From Acanthosepion lycidas (Eukaryota > Mollusca > Cephalopoda > Sepiida > Sepiidae), in the NCBI GenBank assembly GCA_963932145.1, contig OZ010616.1, positions 49,788,306 through 49,852,305 of the forward strand: a stretch of DNA of 64,000 nt, in the 5' to 3' direction. Made by a program: the position numbers and the translations under genes. A model generated the notes under the pieces. It made no database searches and was not told the origin of the DNA. It saw nothing but the letters and a program-made list of their open reading frames with translations. Below are positions 14,485-26,267 of the stretch, in pieces. The number at the start of each line of letters is the position of its first letter. Positions within the stretch are counted from its first letter, which is position 1.

Positions 14485-14565
14485 AATTTATTATAGTTAC
14501 TGCTCTTATTTTCTGATAATGTGTATGAACATCCATATTTACAAAAGTTAGAATGTTTAAACACA
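14485..14565 (+). repeat. Dispersed repeat R4, copy 1
   Basis: The segment around 'cttattttctgataatgtg' and 'catatttacaaaa' matches 36975-37055. Both copies lie upstream of a LINE L-A fragment (120 and ~380 bases), so it may be a worn part of the same insertion history. Function unknown. Confidence 0.45.
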
Positions 14566-14669
14566 CAAGAAAAAATTAAAAATATTAAGTGGGAGTATTG
14601 CTTAATAAGCTTTTCCATTCATGATTAGCAAATATAGCTTTTATTTAATAACAATATTGCTTGACCGAA

Positions 14670-15283
14670 ACAAGCTAAGGAAGTTGATTCACTGTGTCAT
14701 TCTAGACAATTTTTGTCTCTAGAATCCATCTTCTAAGTCTGCCTCCATTCATGCTTTGAATATTGCTGCCACATATGGTGTGGTACTTTTGCTATATATT
14801 TAGAGATTCTTGATAAAATCCAAAGAACAATCTGTAATGTTATATTTGTCCTGACATCTCAGCAGCAGTCATTTCCCACCACTGCAATATACCTTCTCTG
14901 TTGCTTTCCATAAATACTTTCATGGTAATTGTTCTGATAAACTCTCCTTTATGGTACATAGACTTTATGAATTTAAGTGCAGTACTAGATTGGCAACTAG
15001 GTCTCATCATTTTACAGTTGAAATGGTGAGAAGTAACTGTAAGTAGTATGCTGTTTATTTTCTTGCACTTATTACTTGCGGAACTATCTTCCACTCTTTT
15101 CCAGCCAACTTTGATCTTCAAAAATTTAAATGCAATGTCAATTGTTATCTTCTGTTCTTCTTGATTCCTCTCCTTTTATTGCTTGTGCTCCATAATATTT
15201 TCCTTTTTCTTATATTCTTTCACACTGGAACATCATGTCTTAGTGGCTTTATCGCCTTGCTTGAAGTGAAATGATTAAAAAAA
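14670..15283 (+). mobile_element. LINE L-A copy B, 3' fragment
   Basis: Only the post-RT C-terminal region and tail remain, antisense to LAMTOR1 in intron 1. It is recognisable by 'gattcactgtgtcattctag', 'attgctgccaca', 'caaaaatttaaatgcaatgt' and the terminal 'gtgaaatgattaaaaaaa'. Reading frames are broken throughout. The 5' truncation is typical of incomplete target-primed reverse transcription. Confidence 0.8.
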
Positions 15284-18147
15284 TAGTACTACAGAATTTT
15301 AAGATTTAAAACTTTATAAAATTTTCTAATTAAAATTTTAAAAAAATGAAAAGGTATGACAAAAATTAATTATTCATTGAAAAAGAATGTTTCTCTTGGG
15401 ACAATAGTGTCCATAAAAATAATTAAAAGTATTTCTAATTAAATAATGTCTTGGTTTATTGCATTTTTGATTTTATGATTCAGAGCAGATTTTCTGTAAC
15501 TGGGCGGGAAATTCGTTTATTTTTTTTATTAAAAAAATGAATTGAATGACTTCTCGGAGGTCTTGTCACCTTAAAAAGTGAAAGTGTTGCTAAAACAAAA
15601 AGGAATTACTCGAAATTTCATAAAAATAAAATTAAAGAAATGTGAGAACTAGAGAACAGATATAAAAAAAAATTATTTTTACTAAGATTTTCTAAAAAAG
15701 AAACGCTTCTAAAATTTCTTTCACTTGTGAATTTCATTAAAATCGGACGATTTTTTTTTTTTTTTTTGCAGGAATTTTCAAATCAATGTTTTTCTTCGCC
15801 ACTAAAAGATACTGAAATTTCTCATGGGCCCCATTTAACGCAAGAAAAAAAAAAAAAAAAAAAAGTTTTATTAACCAGAATTTTAGAGGTTCGAAAAAGG
15901 ATTATTAAAAAAAATAATTTGTTGCATCAAAACATCCTTTGGTCTTTCCTATTTTGACGTGCTTATTTTTATTTTATTTATTTTTTTTGCCATTTTTTAA
16001 CACTTGATTTCAATCTGAGCTAGTGAGTCAGACAAAAAAAAGTTCATTTAATAAAAATAAAATAAAATGACAATTGCTTCAAGATTAGATATTAAATTCC
16101 TAAAACAAATTTACTTTCCTAAGTAACTGAATGCCATGGTATTTAATTCAACTGAATATGTGCTGATACAAAAAAAGTAATTAAAAAAAATCCTCACAGC
16201 TTACATATTTTAGGCTAAGTAAGTAAATCATTTAAAAAATACAGTTTCAAAGTGTCAGGCTAAAAAAAATATATATATATATATATTTCAAACACTTTCT
16301 TTACGTTCCATTTTACGTTTGATCGTTCATTTATTTGGTAAACTTAAAAATGTTCTATTATTTCTTTTTTGGGTAAGGATTTTCTTATTTTTATAACTTT
16401 TAACAAATTATCATCATAGCTTTGAAGGAATATTTTTCACACCTATTGCACAATAATAGGTGTAAAAAGATTCGTTACGTCTTTCTATCAGATTCTTCTT
16501 GCCTAATTCTTGTTTTTTGGTATAAGTGTTCAGGAGACATCACCAATAAGCAGTATTCTTTATTGAAAGTTGATGGAAAAAATGAAGAAAAGTATCATTT
16601 AACTGTTAACAATTAGGCATTAAACAACTACTTCTTTCATTAGAGAACATAACGCATAATAATTTTAAATTAGATTATTTGACGTCTCCACGAATTTTTT
16701 TATTAATTGTAAAAAAATTTTTTTTTAAATTAAATAAGAAAACTAAATTCATAAGTATGAAAAAAGTAGGTAGAAAAAAAATTAAAGAATTCTTTATTTT
16801 ACAAGAAGTTAAGTAAAGTAACTCATTGACTATGAATAAGGGTTTTTTTTTTTTTTAATATTTTTTCTAAGTTGTTTTTTTTTTTTTTATTAAGCATTTA
16901 TTTTATGAAATATGGTGACGGAATTGTGAATAGACAAAAAAAGTAAAACAATTTTAATTCAACCAAATGATTAAAAATCGAATATGCATACAAACCGTGG
17001 AAAATAATTTTATGTTTCTTATCGTTTTTCTGTTTTATTTGCTGATAATGCTTATCAATCACGAGGCTAAACTTATTCAAGTTTAAAATTTTGCTAAATC
17101 AAAAAAATTATTTCTTTTATAACAAGTGTTTATCATCGTTTCATATTCACGAAATAAAAAAAAAACAAAAACAAAACACTAGTTTTAAAAACGTTTGATA
17201 AAATCTAACTGGGAGGATTTATAGTTCAAGCACTTAAATAAAATTACGGCAACACTTATTTTTAATGAATAAAAAATAAAAAGCTAGACTGCGATTATCA
17301 ATTTTCTCAAATTTAAGAAGTTAGATTGCTAAATTAACAAATAACATCAACAACTAGTAAAAATTTTAAAAAATTGACAATAAATTTTATTACAAATGTA
17401 CAAGAAGAGTAAAAAGACACATTTGTTGTTGAAACAATACAAACAAGCAATTAAAAACTTAATGCCAAGTATTACATATTCCGTAATAAACATGAAAAAG
17501 CTAAATGTTAAAAATTATAAACTTTAAAGTGAAAATTATCACACATTTATAAACAACTGCAAATTATAATAGGTCCCACATTGAACATTAGATGCCCACA
17601 TTGGGAAATAATAGGAAATATTTTTCCATGCTCACCGATGTAAAATAGCCAATCATTATGCGATTTTGAAGTCAGTGACTACAGAGAATTAGTTCCTGAA
17701 TTAAAGCTTTGAAATCGAAGAATGACAAAATATATACACACAAGTGAATATCTTCTTAGACTTTTGAACTAAGAACTGTAATTATTAAATAAAATCAATT
17801 AATATAGAGAGCATTATATATTAACAATTTAAGAATACATTAAGTACTCGAATAAAGCATTTTAAACCATCTCAGTAGGGTTTTTTTTTAATGAATCACA
17901 ATAAAAACAAGAAAAATGGAATTTGTAAGCAAAAATCATCTGAGCGAAATCGATTTGGATGGTAAACTTCAAAATTGTTAAATCTGTAAGGCATAAAGAA
18001 AATTCCCACTTTATATTAACAATATTGTTTATTTATTTTCAATAAACATTTTTTAGCAAAGTATATATTTCTGGAGGTTTCGTACAAATTTTTCATACCA
18101 ATGACACACTACTCGCATTATTATTAAAATAAAAAAAATGTACAAAC

Positions 18148-18186
18148 CTTGTCATTATTTTGTTCATTACTATAACAACACCCCAT
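18148..18186 (-). CDS. LAMTOR1: LAMTOR1 coding exon 1 (start codon, lipid anchor)
   Basis: This exon encodes 13 residues, MGCCYSNEQNNDK, then a donor GTTTGT. The MGCC start carries Gly2 for N-myristoylation and Cys3/Cys4 for palmitoylation. In the LAMTOR1 family these fix Ragulator to the late endosome/lysosome membrane, where it scaffolds LAMTOR2-5 and Rag GTPases for mTORC1 activation. Human LAMTOR1 begins MGCCYSSEN from memory, so the match is close. The exon ends in phase 0 and the next exon at 11977 starts in phase 0. The start is fixed by the MGCC motif. The 5' UTR boundary is not visible. The gene is on the minus strand and continues past base 1. The short exon alone would not be convincing; the identity rests on the three exons together. 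Confidence 0.9.
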
Positions 18187-18313
18187 TTCTCGAACGCTGT
18201 AGTAGAATTGACTTAAAACTTATCGATTTTTTTTTAGTAATTATTTTCCTTTAAAAGTTAAAACCTTTTCTTCTGGGTGGTTTCGGGAGGAAGTGATCAA
18301 AACTAACGTCTTA

Positions 18314-18321
18314 TCACATGA
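18314..18321 (-). promoter_or_regulatory. M-box / CLEAR-like E-box upstream of LAMTOR1
   Basis: On the minus strand this reads TCATGTGA within GTCATGTGAT, about 130 bases upstream of the LAMTOR1 start codon. TCATGTGA is the M-box bound by MITF/TFE factors, and the decamer differs at two positions from the CLEAR element GTCACGTGAC bound by TFEB at lysosomal genes. A lysosomal gene is a plausible target. An eight-base motif can occur by chance, and no transcription start is known here. Confidence 0.35.
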
Positions 18322-18904
18322 CAAAATTGCACTGTTTAATGTTTCGTATAATTGAAAATGATTCCTTTAATCTTTATCTAAAACAGATACTCTTTATTTT
18401 ATCATTCTAAGTTATTCTCTAATATGTATAGTGCATTTTTATAAAAAATAATACAAAGTTTATTTTTTAACTTTCAATGTTTAAGAAATTTTAATGCATT
18501 GTTTCGTATTTGTTAAAAAATTGTCGGACTTTGATATAAACATTTTTTCGACATGAATTTGTTTAGTGTTTTTGTCCTAACATTAAGGGAAATTCTTAAA
18601 TTTTATTCAGTATATACGTCTGAAAAAAAAGAAATGATTATAGAAAAACTGAAACAAGAAAGAAATATGCAAAAACTTAATGTTATTATTAGCAATTTTA
18701 AAAGAAATGTTTTTTGTGAAATGCATTCGCACGACACATCAGTAATGTTTTTTTAGCCGAGGATCATTAGGGTTTTTGGGGGTTTTCAACAGACCCGAAA
18801 CCCCTCTATAACTTAAATTTAAACAAATTTAATTATTATTATATTTATTTTTCCTTTTTTGTTTTTAAAATTAAAACCTGATTTCACACTGCTAAAAAAA
18901 TTCG

Positions 18905-19024
18905 GTAAATTTGCTTTCCAGTTTTAATTCAAATTGAAAAGATAAAATTTGTTTTCCAGTTTATTTCAATTGAAAAGATCTAAAATTTGCTTTCCAGTTT
19001 ATTCAAATTGAAATATCTAAAACC
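18905..19024 (+). repeat. Short minisatellite, ~43 bp x 3
   Basis: Three neighbouring copies of a unit containing 'tttccagttt' and 'caaattgaaaagat'. Located about 0.7 kb upstream of the LAMTOR1 start codon, outside the gene. Confidence 0.6.
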
Positions 19025-19220
19025 GAGAATATTCCTATATAAAATAAATTAAATACAAAGTTTTTTGTTTGCAATTGTTTTCCTTTATTATCCTTCTTTC
19101 GTTTGATTTTAATCTTCGATTTCATTTCGATCAAAGTTTAGTAAAAAGCATGTGTTCTTCTTACCTTTTTAATCTATTACTAGGTCAACTGCCAAAAACA
19201 ATTGGTCTCCCAATAAATTA

Positions 19221-19447
19221 ACTAATTTAAAAATATGGTCCCAACTCTACACAGGAATAACCATATTTCAAAAACTAAAACTTTAAATTTAATTATAGAA
19301 TTAAATTAAAATCCAGAGTAGTTTCATTTTCAAACGATATGAAACAGTACTAGGAATTTTAATTTAATTCTACAATTAAATTTAAAGTTTTAGTTTTTGA
19401 AACATGGTAATCCCTTTGTAGCGATGGGACCATATTTTTAAATTAGT
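19221..19447. repeat. Long foldback repeat, ~95-bp arms
   Basis: Arms start ACTAATTTAAAAATATGGTC and end with its complement, separated by about 40 bases. They match well along their length, with a nested palindrome around 'aatttaattatagaattaaa'. Typical of a MITE; no transposase inside. Confidence 0.7.
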
Positions 19448-20283
19448 AAATTTACAATGTTTATGCTCTACAGAATTGTATTGAGCACTGTTTTTTTTTT
19501 AAATAATTAATAAGAACACCCAATTATAAATCTTATTGTTCTTTCTCATTATTTTAATAGAGAGAGAGAGAGCTCGATGTTTTTATTTTAACAGAGCATA
19601 TGTATTTTTACAGCAAAAAAAAACAAAAATTACCTCAACATAGAGATAGTCTATTTCAAACTGTTCTGTATACAGCTATCATCAGCCTCTAAGTGCCTGT
19701 CTTGGAGCAGTGTTTTAAATTTATTTTCAATGTCAGTCCTTTTCTGGTAGATGCCTTGTTAATGAGAATGGGTTTGTGTTAGCGATTGGTGGAGGCATAA
19801 GATATCTTATCCCGGGGGGAAGCGATGTGGAGTTGGAGTTTATTTATGGCCACAACCTTTATTGTTTGTAGTTTAATATCAGTTCTTACTATGTGGCGTT
19901 TCTTATACAGGTCCCCAGTGTGTTTTTCTGGAATTCACAGTAAATAGGTTTTGTACTACAGGTGTCCAATATTATTAATAAGTGATGGGGGATTTAAACT
20001 TAAACCCATTAAGATTAATGCAAATTAGTTGAGTTATAGATTGTGGGTAATACCCAAGCATGCTGTCCAACACATTTATATGAGTATATATCTTCATACA
20101 CACATATATGTACATTTACATGTCCATACATATATGTCACTATACGTACAGATACACCCCCACATATATGTGCATGTATTATTATATAATTTGGAATTTT
20201 TTCTATTTCTGCATTTTGTGATTAGTTCACTCTTGATCTTTATATTTTATCATCCCGCTTTTTTCTTCTAAACATAGCTTGCA

Positions 20284-20286
<3 letters not shown>
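19448..20286. other. Unassigned intergenic stretch
   Basis: Contains (GA)n near 19560 and a moderately complex block at 19650-19990 that looks like an interspersed repeat but has no second copy in this window. No gene supported. The frame at 20029-20271 is built on CA/TA-rich low complexity. Confidence 0.5.
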
Positions 20287-20331
<45 letters not shown>

Positions 20332-20460
20332 TAATACATGTAAAAGTTTTGTCAATTAGATGATTAATGTTACCTTCAGCATTTGGACCTCAGAGTTTTA
20401 TAGACAGACACTCCAGGAATTACTCCATCTACTTGTCAGGGATATCAGCAATTGACTGCT
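20287..20460 (-). repeat. Repeat R1 copy 2 with (TA)n end
   Basis: Minus-strand copy: starts GCAGTCAATTGCTGATATCC at 20460 and ends in 'cttttacatgtattaattc' followed by (TA)n at 20326-20287. It keeps the internal 'gctgaaggtaacattaatca' block. Confidence 0.7.
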
Positions 20461-20728
20461 TATACTTCTCAATTTTTCTTTTTTATATGCACTTTTCATT
20501 TGTGCATTTTTTTTCATAGTACATGTGTGTGCATTTGTGTACGTGTGCCTGTATGTGCATACTTGCAGAATGTTGTGGTTATATGTTCTTTTTATTGTTT
20601 TTTTTCACTTTTCATTAAGAATATATATATATGATATTGAGTGTTGGTATTAATAAAATAGTATTTGATGTAGAATAATAAAGCTATGATTTAATTTATA
20701 TATTAATAATAAATTTACATTTCATTTT

Positions 20729-20832
20729 TTTCCTCACAAGTAGTACAACTCTGAGTTTCATGCACAATGCAATCTTCAGATTTGAAGATTGCATTGTTCA
20801 TGAAACTCAAAGTTGTACTACTGTTGAGGAAA
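20729..20832. repeat. Near-perfect palindrome, ~50-bp arms
   Basis: Left arm TTTCCTCACAAGTAGTACAA and right arm its complement, meeting around 'cttcagatttgaag' with almost no loop. Cruciform-capable MITE-like sequence. Confidence 0.75.
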
Positions 20833-21219
20833 TAGGGCCATAGTAGCTGGGGAGTGGGGGTGCCTGACTCAACCAAATTTTTACCAATTGTAATACTTTT
20901 TACAGGGTTTCATTTTAACAAAATGCAAGAAAGAAAGAAAAAACTATCAAAGCAAGAATATAACTTTCATAAAACCTTGATGAAAAGATTTTTCTTTAAA
21001 GGTGTATGATGATGGTAATTTCCCTTTATCGCTTGGGTGCATTTTCATTTTAATTTGGAATTGTGGTGAGTCCAATAAAATAAAATGTAAAAATAAAAAC
21101 ATATAAACAAATAGAAAATTCAAATTAAAATAATAAAATAATATTTGCTTTCCCTTCTTAAAATCCTTATCTCTTTCTCTATGTTTCACTCTCTTTCTCT
21201 CTAATGCAAATCTTCCAAC

Positions 21220-21530
21220 AATATTTGAAAGGGTGAGATCCCTAAGTGCAGTAAAAATAATAAGTATTATTACTGGAGTCTTAAATCTCATCAAACTCAT
21301 TCTCTTAGTGCCCACTACAAGTGCTAAAAATGAAAGAAGTTTTTCAGTGCTTAAAAGAGTTAAAGTAAACATATTACAATTTAGCGGTTTGATGATAATG
21401 AATGTGCACAAAGATGTGACTGATTCAATTGATGTGATAGAAGCTGCAAACTCGTTTTCAGAAAGGAAAATCACATCAAAGTCTCCTATTTGGGAAATTT
21501 TCAAGACACAATCTTCCCCAAAACACTAAA
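21220..21530 (+). mobile_element. hAT transposase C-terminal relic
   Basis: A 98-codon frame (21233-21529) contains LVPTTSAKNERSFSVLKRVK, the hAT C-terminal dimerisation signature (the usual form is SxxSERSFSxLRRIKTYLR), followed by MNVHKDVTDSIDVIEAAN. This matches the ZMYM1-like/TTF-zinc-finger hAT transposases. The catalytic domain upstream is not recognisable and the expected loop after the arginine-rich helix is shortened, so it is a fragment. Confidence 0.7.
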
Positions 21531-21837
21531 ACACTCAATATTGGAACACAGACAGGACAATAACTTAAAAAATGTTCTTGTAATTGTTTTATTTTTTTCA
21601 AACCCAAATAAAAAAGAACTAAGTAAAAAATATTTTTTTCCTTCATTATTTTCCTTGTAGACATTCAAAAAAGCTGAAAAATTCTTTCAATTTGTAAATC
21701 AGATGGTTCTCTATTATTTCAAAGATGATTTCTGCCAATCTAGAGGTAATGGAAATGTTCTTGCTGTTAACTATGTTGGTGGCTTTTGATAATTTAAGGC
21801 TAAATTCTAAAATTTTTGCTCCCTCCTCCACCAACAT

Positions 21838-22000
21838 TTATTTCTGCTACAGCCATGGATATATGGGGGAAAATGTATGACAAAATGGTAGCTGTTTTCT
21901 TGTAATGTGTTTTGTCCTTTAGGATATCATTTGACTAAATTTGTTGTTTGTGTGACTACACATGCTCATGAAAGACAGATGGTCAGAATTTTAAATTTTT
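21838..22000 (-). repeat. Fragment homologous to Penelope-like copy P1 3' region
   Basis: Matches 51880-52040 over blocks such as 'gtatgacaaa', 'gactaaatttgttg' and 'cacatg'. In P1 the corresponding sequence is the region just past the GIY-YIG domain. Its end runs into TG/TA microsatellite. Confidence 0.5.
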
Positions 22001-22029
22001 ATTGGATGTGTGTGTGTATATATATATAT

Positions 22030-22170
22030 ATATTAAAAAGAAAATAGAAACCACAAACGTTTTTGGTTGTAATGTGGATTTTTAAAAAAAATATTATGCA
22101 TTATATAATTTTTAAAAAAAATCCACATTACAATCCAAAACGTTTGTGGTTTCTCTCTTCTTTTTAATAT
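22030..22170. repeat. Hairpin repeat flanked by mirrored TG/TA - TA/CA runs
   Basis: Inverted arms starting ATTAAAAAGAAAATAGAAAC and containing CCACAAACG/CGTTTGTGG, with a short AT loop. The flanking microsatellite is also mirrored (gtgtgtata on the left, tatacacac on the right). Confidence 0.75.
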
Positions 22171-22212
22171 ACACACTTTTCTCTCAATGGAACTGCTATA
22201 ACCTCTTCCCTT

Positions 22213-22215
<3 letters not shown>

Positions 22216-22266
<51 letters not shown>
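22216..22266. repeat. (TA)n microsatellite
   Basis: Uninterrupted TA dinucleotides, about 25 units, ending at repeat R3. Confidence 0.95.
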
Positions 22267-22276
<10 letters not shown>

Positions 22277-22440
22277 CAATCAATTTAAATTCAGTTTGAA
22301 ATACACCAAAGTATTTTGCTTATTGGAAATATTAAATTTAATCTATTAGCATGAAATTAAAACTAAAATGAAAGCATCAAGAATGAATTTTTCATTTTTA
22401 TAAATTCATTTATAAATTAATTTTAAACTTTAGATATTGG
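22267..22440 (+). repeat. Dispersed repeat R3, copy 2
   Basis: Second copy of the repeat at 5655, starting exactly where a (TA)n array ends. Similarity is clear over about 90 bases and fades afterwards. Confidence 0.6.
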
Positions 22441-22454
22441 TTTTTGGGGTGTAG

Positions 22455-22455
<1 letters not shown>

Positions 22456-22517
<62 letters not shown>
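22456..22517. repeat. (TA)n microsatellite
   Basis: About 31 TA units directly abutting the foldback at 22518. Confidence 0.95.
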
Positions 22518-22521
<4 letters not shown>

Positions 22522-22628
22522 GTTGGATTGATGTGAGTTTGTTACCCTGGGTTTCACGCTTTTGTGATCGTCAGACAATCGCAAAAGCTAGAAAGCCAGT
22601 GTCACAAACTCACATCAATCCAACCAAA
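22518..22628. repeat. 111-bp foldback with perfect 25-bp ends
   Basis: Ends TTTGGTTGGATTGATGTGAG and its complement match perfectly over 25 bases. The centre is a second palindrome around GCTTTTG / CAAAAGC. MITE-like; inserted at the edge of a (TA)n array. Confidence 0.75.
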
Positions 22629-22691
22629 GATATTAGCTCTATCTCTGATATTGAGTGGTTTCTAATAAGTACCGCACATATAATATATAAA

Positions 22692-22696
<5 letters not shown>

Positions 22697-22755
<59 letters not shown>

Positions 22756-22774
22756 CACACACTTTTCACACACA

Positions 22775-22806
<32 letters not shown>
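22697..22806. repeat. (TA)n / (CA)n microsatellite cluster
   Basis: Two TA arrays with a CA-rich bridge. Open frames here (minus, 22639-22920) are products of the array. Confidence 0.9.
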
Positions 22807-23474
22807 ACTTGAAAAAACTTTGGTCAATTTGTAAATTTCTAATAATGTGCAGCTTAAATGTGTGTTTTGCATTGCTTTTACTACAAATGAAAGATAGTAG
22901 TAAAACCTAATTAATAACATGAAAATGTTAGTAATAACTTCACTAATACTAAATACTGCAAGGATTTAACACCCATCAGCATGTTGCAAAATTTCTGGTA
23001 TTTTTAAATGATATAAACAATAATAACAGTACAGAACGCAACATTTACAAAACAAGCTTGCCCAAAAGTTTCCTTTGTGCGCTTAACACTTAGACAAGAT
23101 AACAAGTTCTAATTACAGTTCTGTTGAACTCATAAAAAAAATTACAATTATTATGAGTAAAATGTTCACTTATGTCGATCCATTCAAATGTCAAAAGGAG
23201 TTGAGAAGGATAGCAATTCACAGGTGTCACTGGGTGACAATAGTCCAGTTTTACAAACTGAGATTAAAAACAAGATAAAGCTCATATTTTTATAAAAAGT
23301 TAAAAATCAAAGTTAATACCTATAATTTTGTGACAAACTTTCACAAATAACTGTAATGGTATATCACACTAAATTTTGTAAAGTCTCCTTTCTTTTCTTT
23401 TACTTTCTGCTTTTTTTCTTTTTCTTCTGTTATGTCCTTGTCAATGTCATCAACTTTTAATTTTCCTTTGTTCA

Positions 23475-23615
23475 GATCTCAGAAACAACCTATGGTCATT
23501 TGCTTGTGAAAGTTAAATCCCTTCTGTTCATTTTAGCTTTTCTAAGTTCCCAGAAACTGCCAATGACTTTCACCTGTGAAAGCTAAAACTCTTATGGTCC
23601 TTAGATTAACTAGAC
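23475..23615 (+). repeat. Tandem duplication, ~70 bp x 2
   Basis: Two diverged copies sharing 'cagaaac', 'tgtgaaag' and 'cttctgttc/ctcttatggtc'. No coding signal. Confidence 0.45.
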
Positions 23616-25499
23616 TTCTTATATAGCCATAAGTTGGCTCCAATTTTGAATCAAGAATTGAAAACTATAAGGTGTAATTTATTGGTTAAAAAAAATCACG
23701 AAATGTATCTCTTTAAACCAAACTTTATTTTGGAGGGTTTTGAGACTATGAGACTTGAACCTCCTTTTATTTTTACAAATTTTTGAAAACCAAATTTTAT
23801 ACACGTAACTTTTTATGAACCACTAGGCTTCATTTTTACAGCTATTTTACATCATATTTTATACATGCAATATTTATAAACCGATTGGCTTTATTTTTAT
23901 ATTTACCATTTAATTAATTTTATAAGCTTACATAAAAAATGCACAAAAACCTCCTTTTACAGTCAAAATCCTGGATTTCAGCTCACTGCCACTGTATGAA
24001 GACACATGCAAACCACCTTATCTTCTCTCATCATGCAGTGTATATCAAAATCTTCACTAAAAAAACAATAAAACAGATGCATCAAGGAGGGCAAAAAGGC
24101 AAAAAATGAAAAAATGTATTTATCACTTGGTTAAAACCATGTAAAACTATACATTTTCTGAAATACAATGTTCATAAGAGTGCAGAAAGGCTAAAATGAA
24201 ATGTCTTCAACTGTTGAAAGAAGTCAAGCATATAGTGAAAATGGATGAAAACGAAATTTTCCAGTCAGAGGAAAATCAGAGCCTCAAAATCCAATGTGCG
24301 TCATCTGGGAAAACTTTTCAATCAATAATTACTTGAACTTCTTAAAAAAGAATGATTTTGTGCATTTTTTAAAATTTCAGTTGGGATTTATGCAACAAGT
24401 GACAGAAGAGTGTGATTAGTTGATTGAATTTGAAAGACTCATAATGGTTCTAGAAAAAAAGAGTTCCAAAGGCAACCAATGAAAGATGCTTTTAGTGAGA
24501 GGTCTCTAAAAAACAAAAAATTCAAAATTTTCATTATCTTCATAATTTTCAGAGTGGCATAAAATCTGTTTGAAATGAGGTATCATGCTGAATTTTAATT
24601 TAAAAACAGATGCTGTTGTTATTAAAAAAAGAAAAAATGTTTGGAAATAAAGGAGTAATTAATTCTATTTTTTGTATGAAAATCAATAAAGAAATTATTA
24701 AAATTAATAATATTAATAAAATATGTAGTAATAAAATAAAATTAAGATACTAATAAAAATAATACAGAACAATAAAAATAAAATAAGAAAATAAAAAAAT
24801 ATATAAATAAATAGATAAATAAATTAATAAATAAAAATAATAATGATAATAAAATAATAATAATGGTTATATAGTAAAAATAATAATAATATAATGAAAA
24901 TAATAAATTAGCATAAATATTGAATGCATTACAGTCTAATAGTAACAGTAACAATGGTTATATACTAAAGATAGAAAAATAATATAGTAAAAATATTAAT
25001 AAAAATAAATAACTAATAACATCAATACTAGTATTTGTGGTCCCCAGATCTGGCTAAACTATATTAATCTGTGTCAACATGCTTGAGTAGAAATTTGGTT
25101 CTATGCAGGCAGGTTCTCATTAACTCACTTCTCTTGTTTAAGAGTTTTGGATTGCTTATATTTTTTAGGATTATTAATTTTATTAATTTCTTTATTGATT
25201 TTCATACAAAAAATAGAGTTACCCCACTGATCTCAAAACTTTTTTTTAATAATAACAGCATCCATTTTTAAATTAAAATTTATAATTCTTATTTTCAATC
25301 TTAAATGTTAATCTGAACCTAAATTCAAATCCAAAATTAAACTACAATTCATTTAAATACTTAACAATAATAATAATCCACCCTACCAATAAAATATCTC
25401 ACGATAACCAGAAATATTGAACAAACATTGTAAACCCAAAATTGGCCCCTGAGGATTGCAGACAATATTAAACTGAGTTGTGCATTCATTGTAGGATAT

Positions 25500-25567
<68 letters not shown>

Positions 25568-26267
25568 CACACATACAGACAGATAAACAGACAGAGGGTG
25601 TAGTATTTTCTCCTTTTCTTCACTTGATGTAGTTTTCTTTTCTGAGAACCTTATGCAGCATTATAATTTTTATCTTAAAAAGTCATACTTAATTTTCATT
25701 GATAATTTACATACATATTGGCAATCATCTGGCACACAATGCACTTAATTTGTGTAATTCATTCATTTTTGTGTATTAACAATAAATTTATTGTCTGTTT
25801 TAAAACATGGCTTGTGTCATCTGTCTTTGTTGTGTGCCCTTATAAATAAAATGTTATCTCAAACATTTGTTTTAACTATTGTTTTCGTACCTTTTTTCAA
25901 ATAAAAAATCCTATACAATGTAATGACCTGATTCACTACAATGTCCTTTCTATGGTAATGATTGTTTTCCTGAAAAAATGATCACTGTTACTACATGTTT
26001 CAATTTTTTTCCATAATTCACTTCTTGTCCTGGGTATGATGATAAACTACATCTGTGTCCTGGGTAAGATGATAAACTACATCTGACAGCAAGGCCTCTG
26101 ATCAGGAGGTTTTGAGGAGTATGGAACCACATCTTAATTGCTGGTGTTCCCAGGTGCAACAAGATCCAGGGTGGTAGAACCTGTTAGAGTTCCAACTATG
26201 GGCAAATGGTTAATCCCAAACTAAGGTTAAAACACTATGAAAGTGTAAAAACAGATTTTAATACCAG

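Larger units (their letters stand above)
11978..18147 (-). other. LAMTOR1 intron 1 (exon 1 to exon 2)
   Basis: AT-rich intron. It contains a foldback repeat at 13601-13722 and LINE copy B at 14670-15283. The stretches 11978-13600, 13723-14480 and 15290-18140 show poly-A/T runs and no supportable exon. The open frames near 15727 and 16422 are AT-driven and have no recognisable content. Confidence 0.8.
18187..19220. other. LAMTOR1 upstream region
   Basis: Holds the presumed 5' UTR and promoter of LAMTOR1, with somewhat more CpG than the flanks between about 18190 and 18320 but no clear island. A 67-codon frame at 18553-18756 has no recognisable domain and is not called. A minisatellite follows at 18905. 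Confidence 0.5.

Noticed and set aside
16422-16616. 64-codon plus frame in LAMTOR1 intron 1
   Set aside because: Reasonable composition but no recognisable domain, no splice phase match to LAMTOR1 and opposite strand.
18553-18756. Small gene divergent from LAMTOR1 sharing its promoter
   Set aside because: The 67-codon frame has no domain and ends in AT-rich sequence; nothing else supports it.
20947-21504. 185-codon minus-strand frame
   Set aside because: Its first half lies opposite the hAT C-terminal frame on plus, which has a recognisable signature; the rest is AT-driven.
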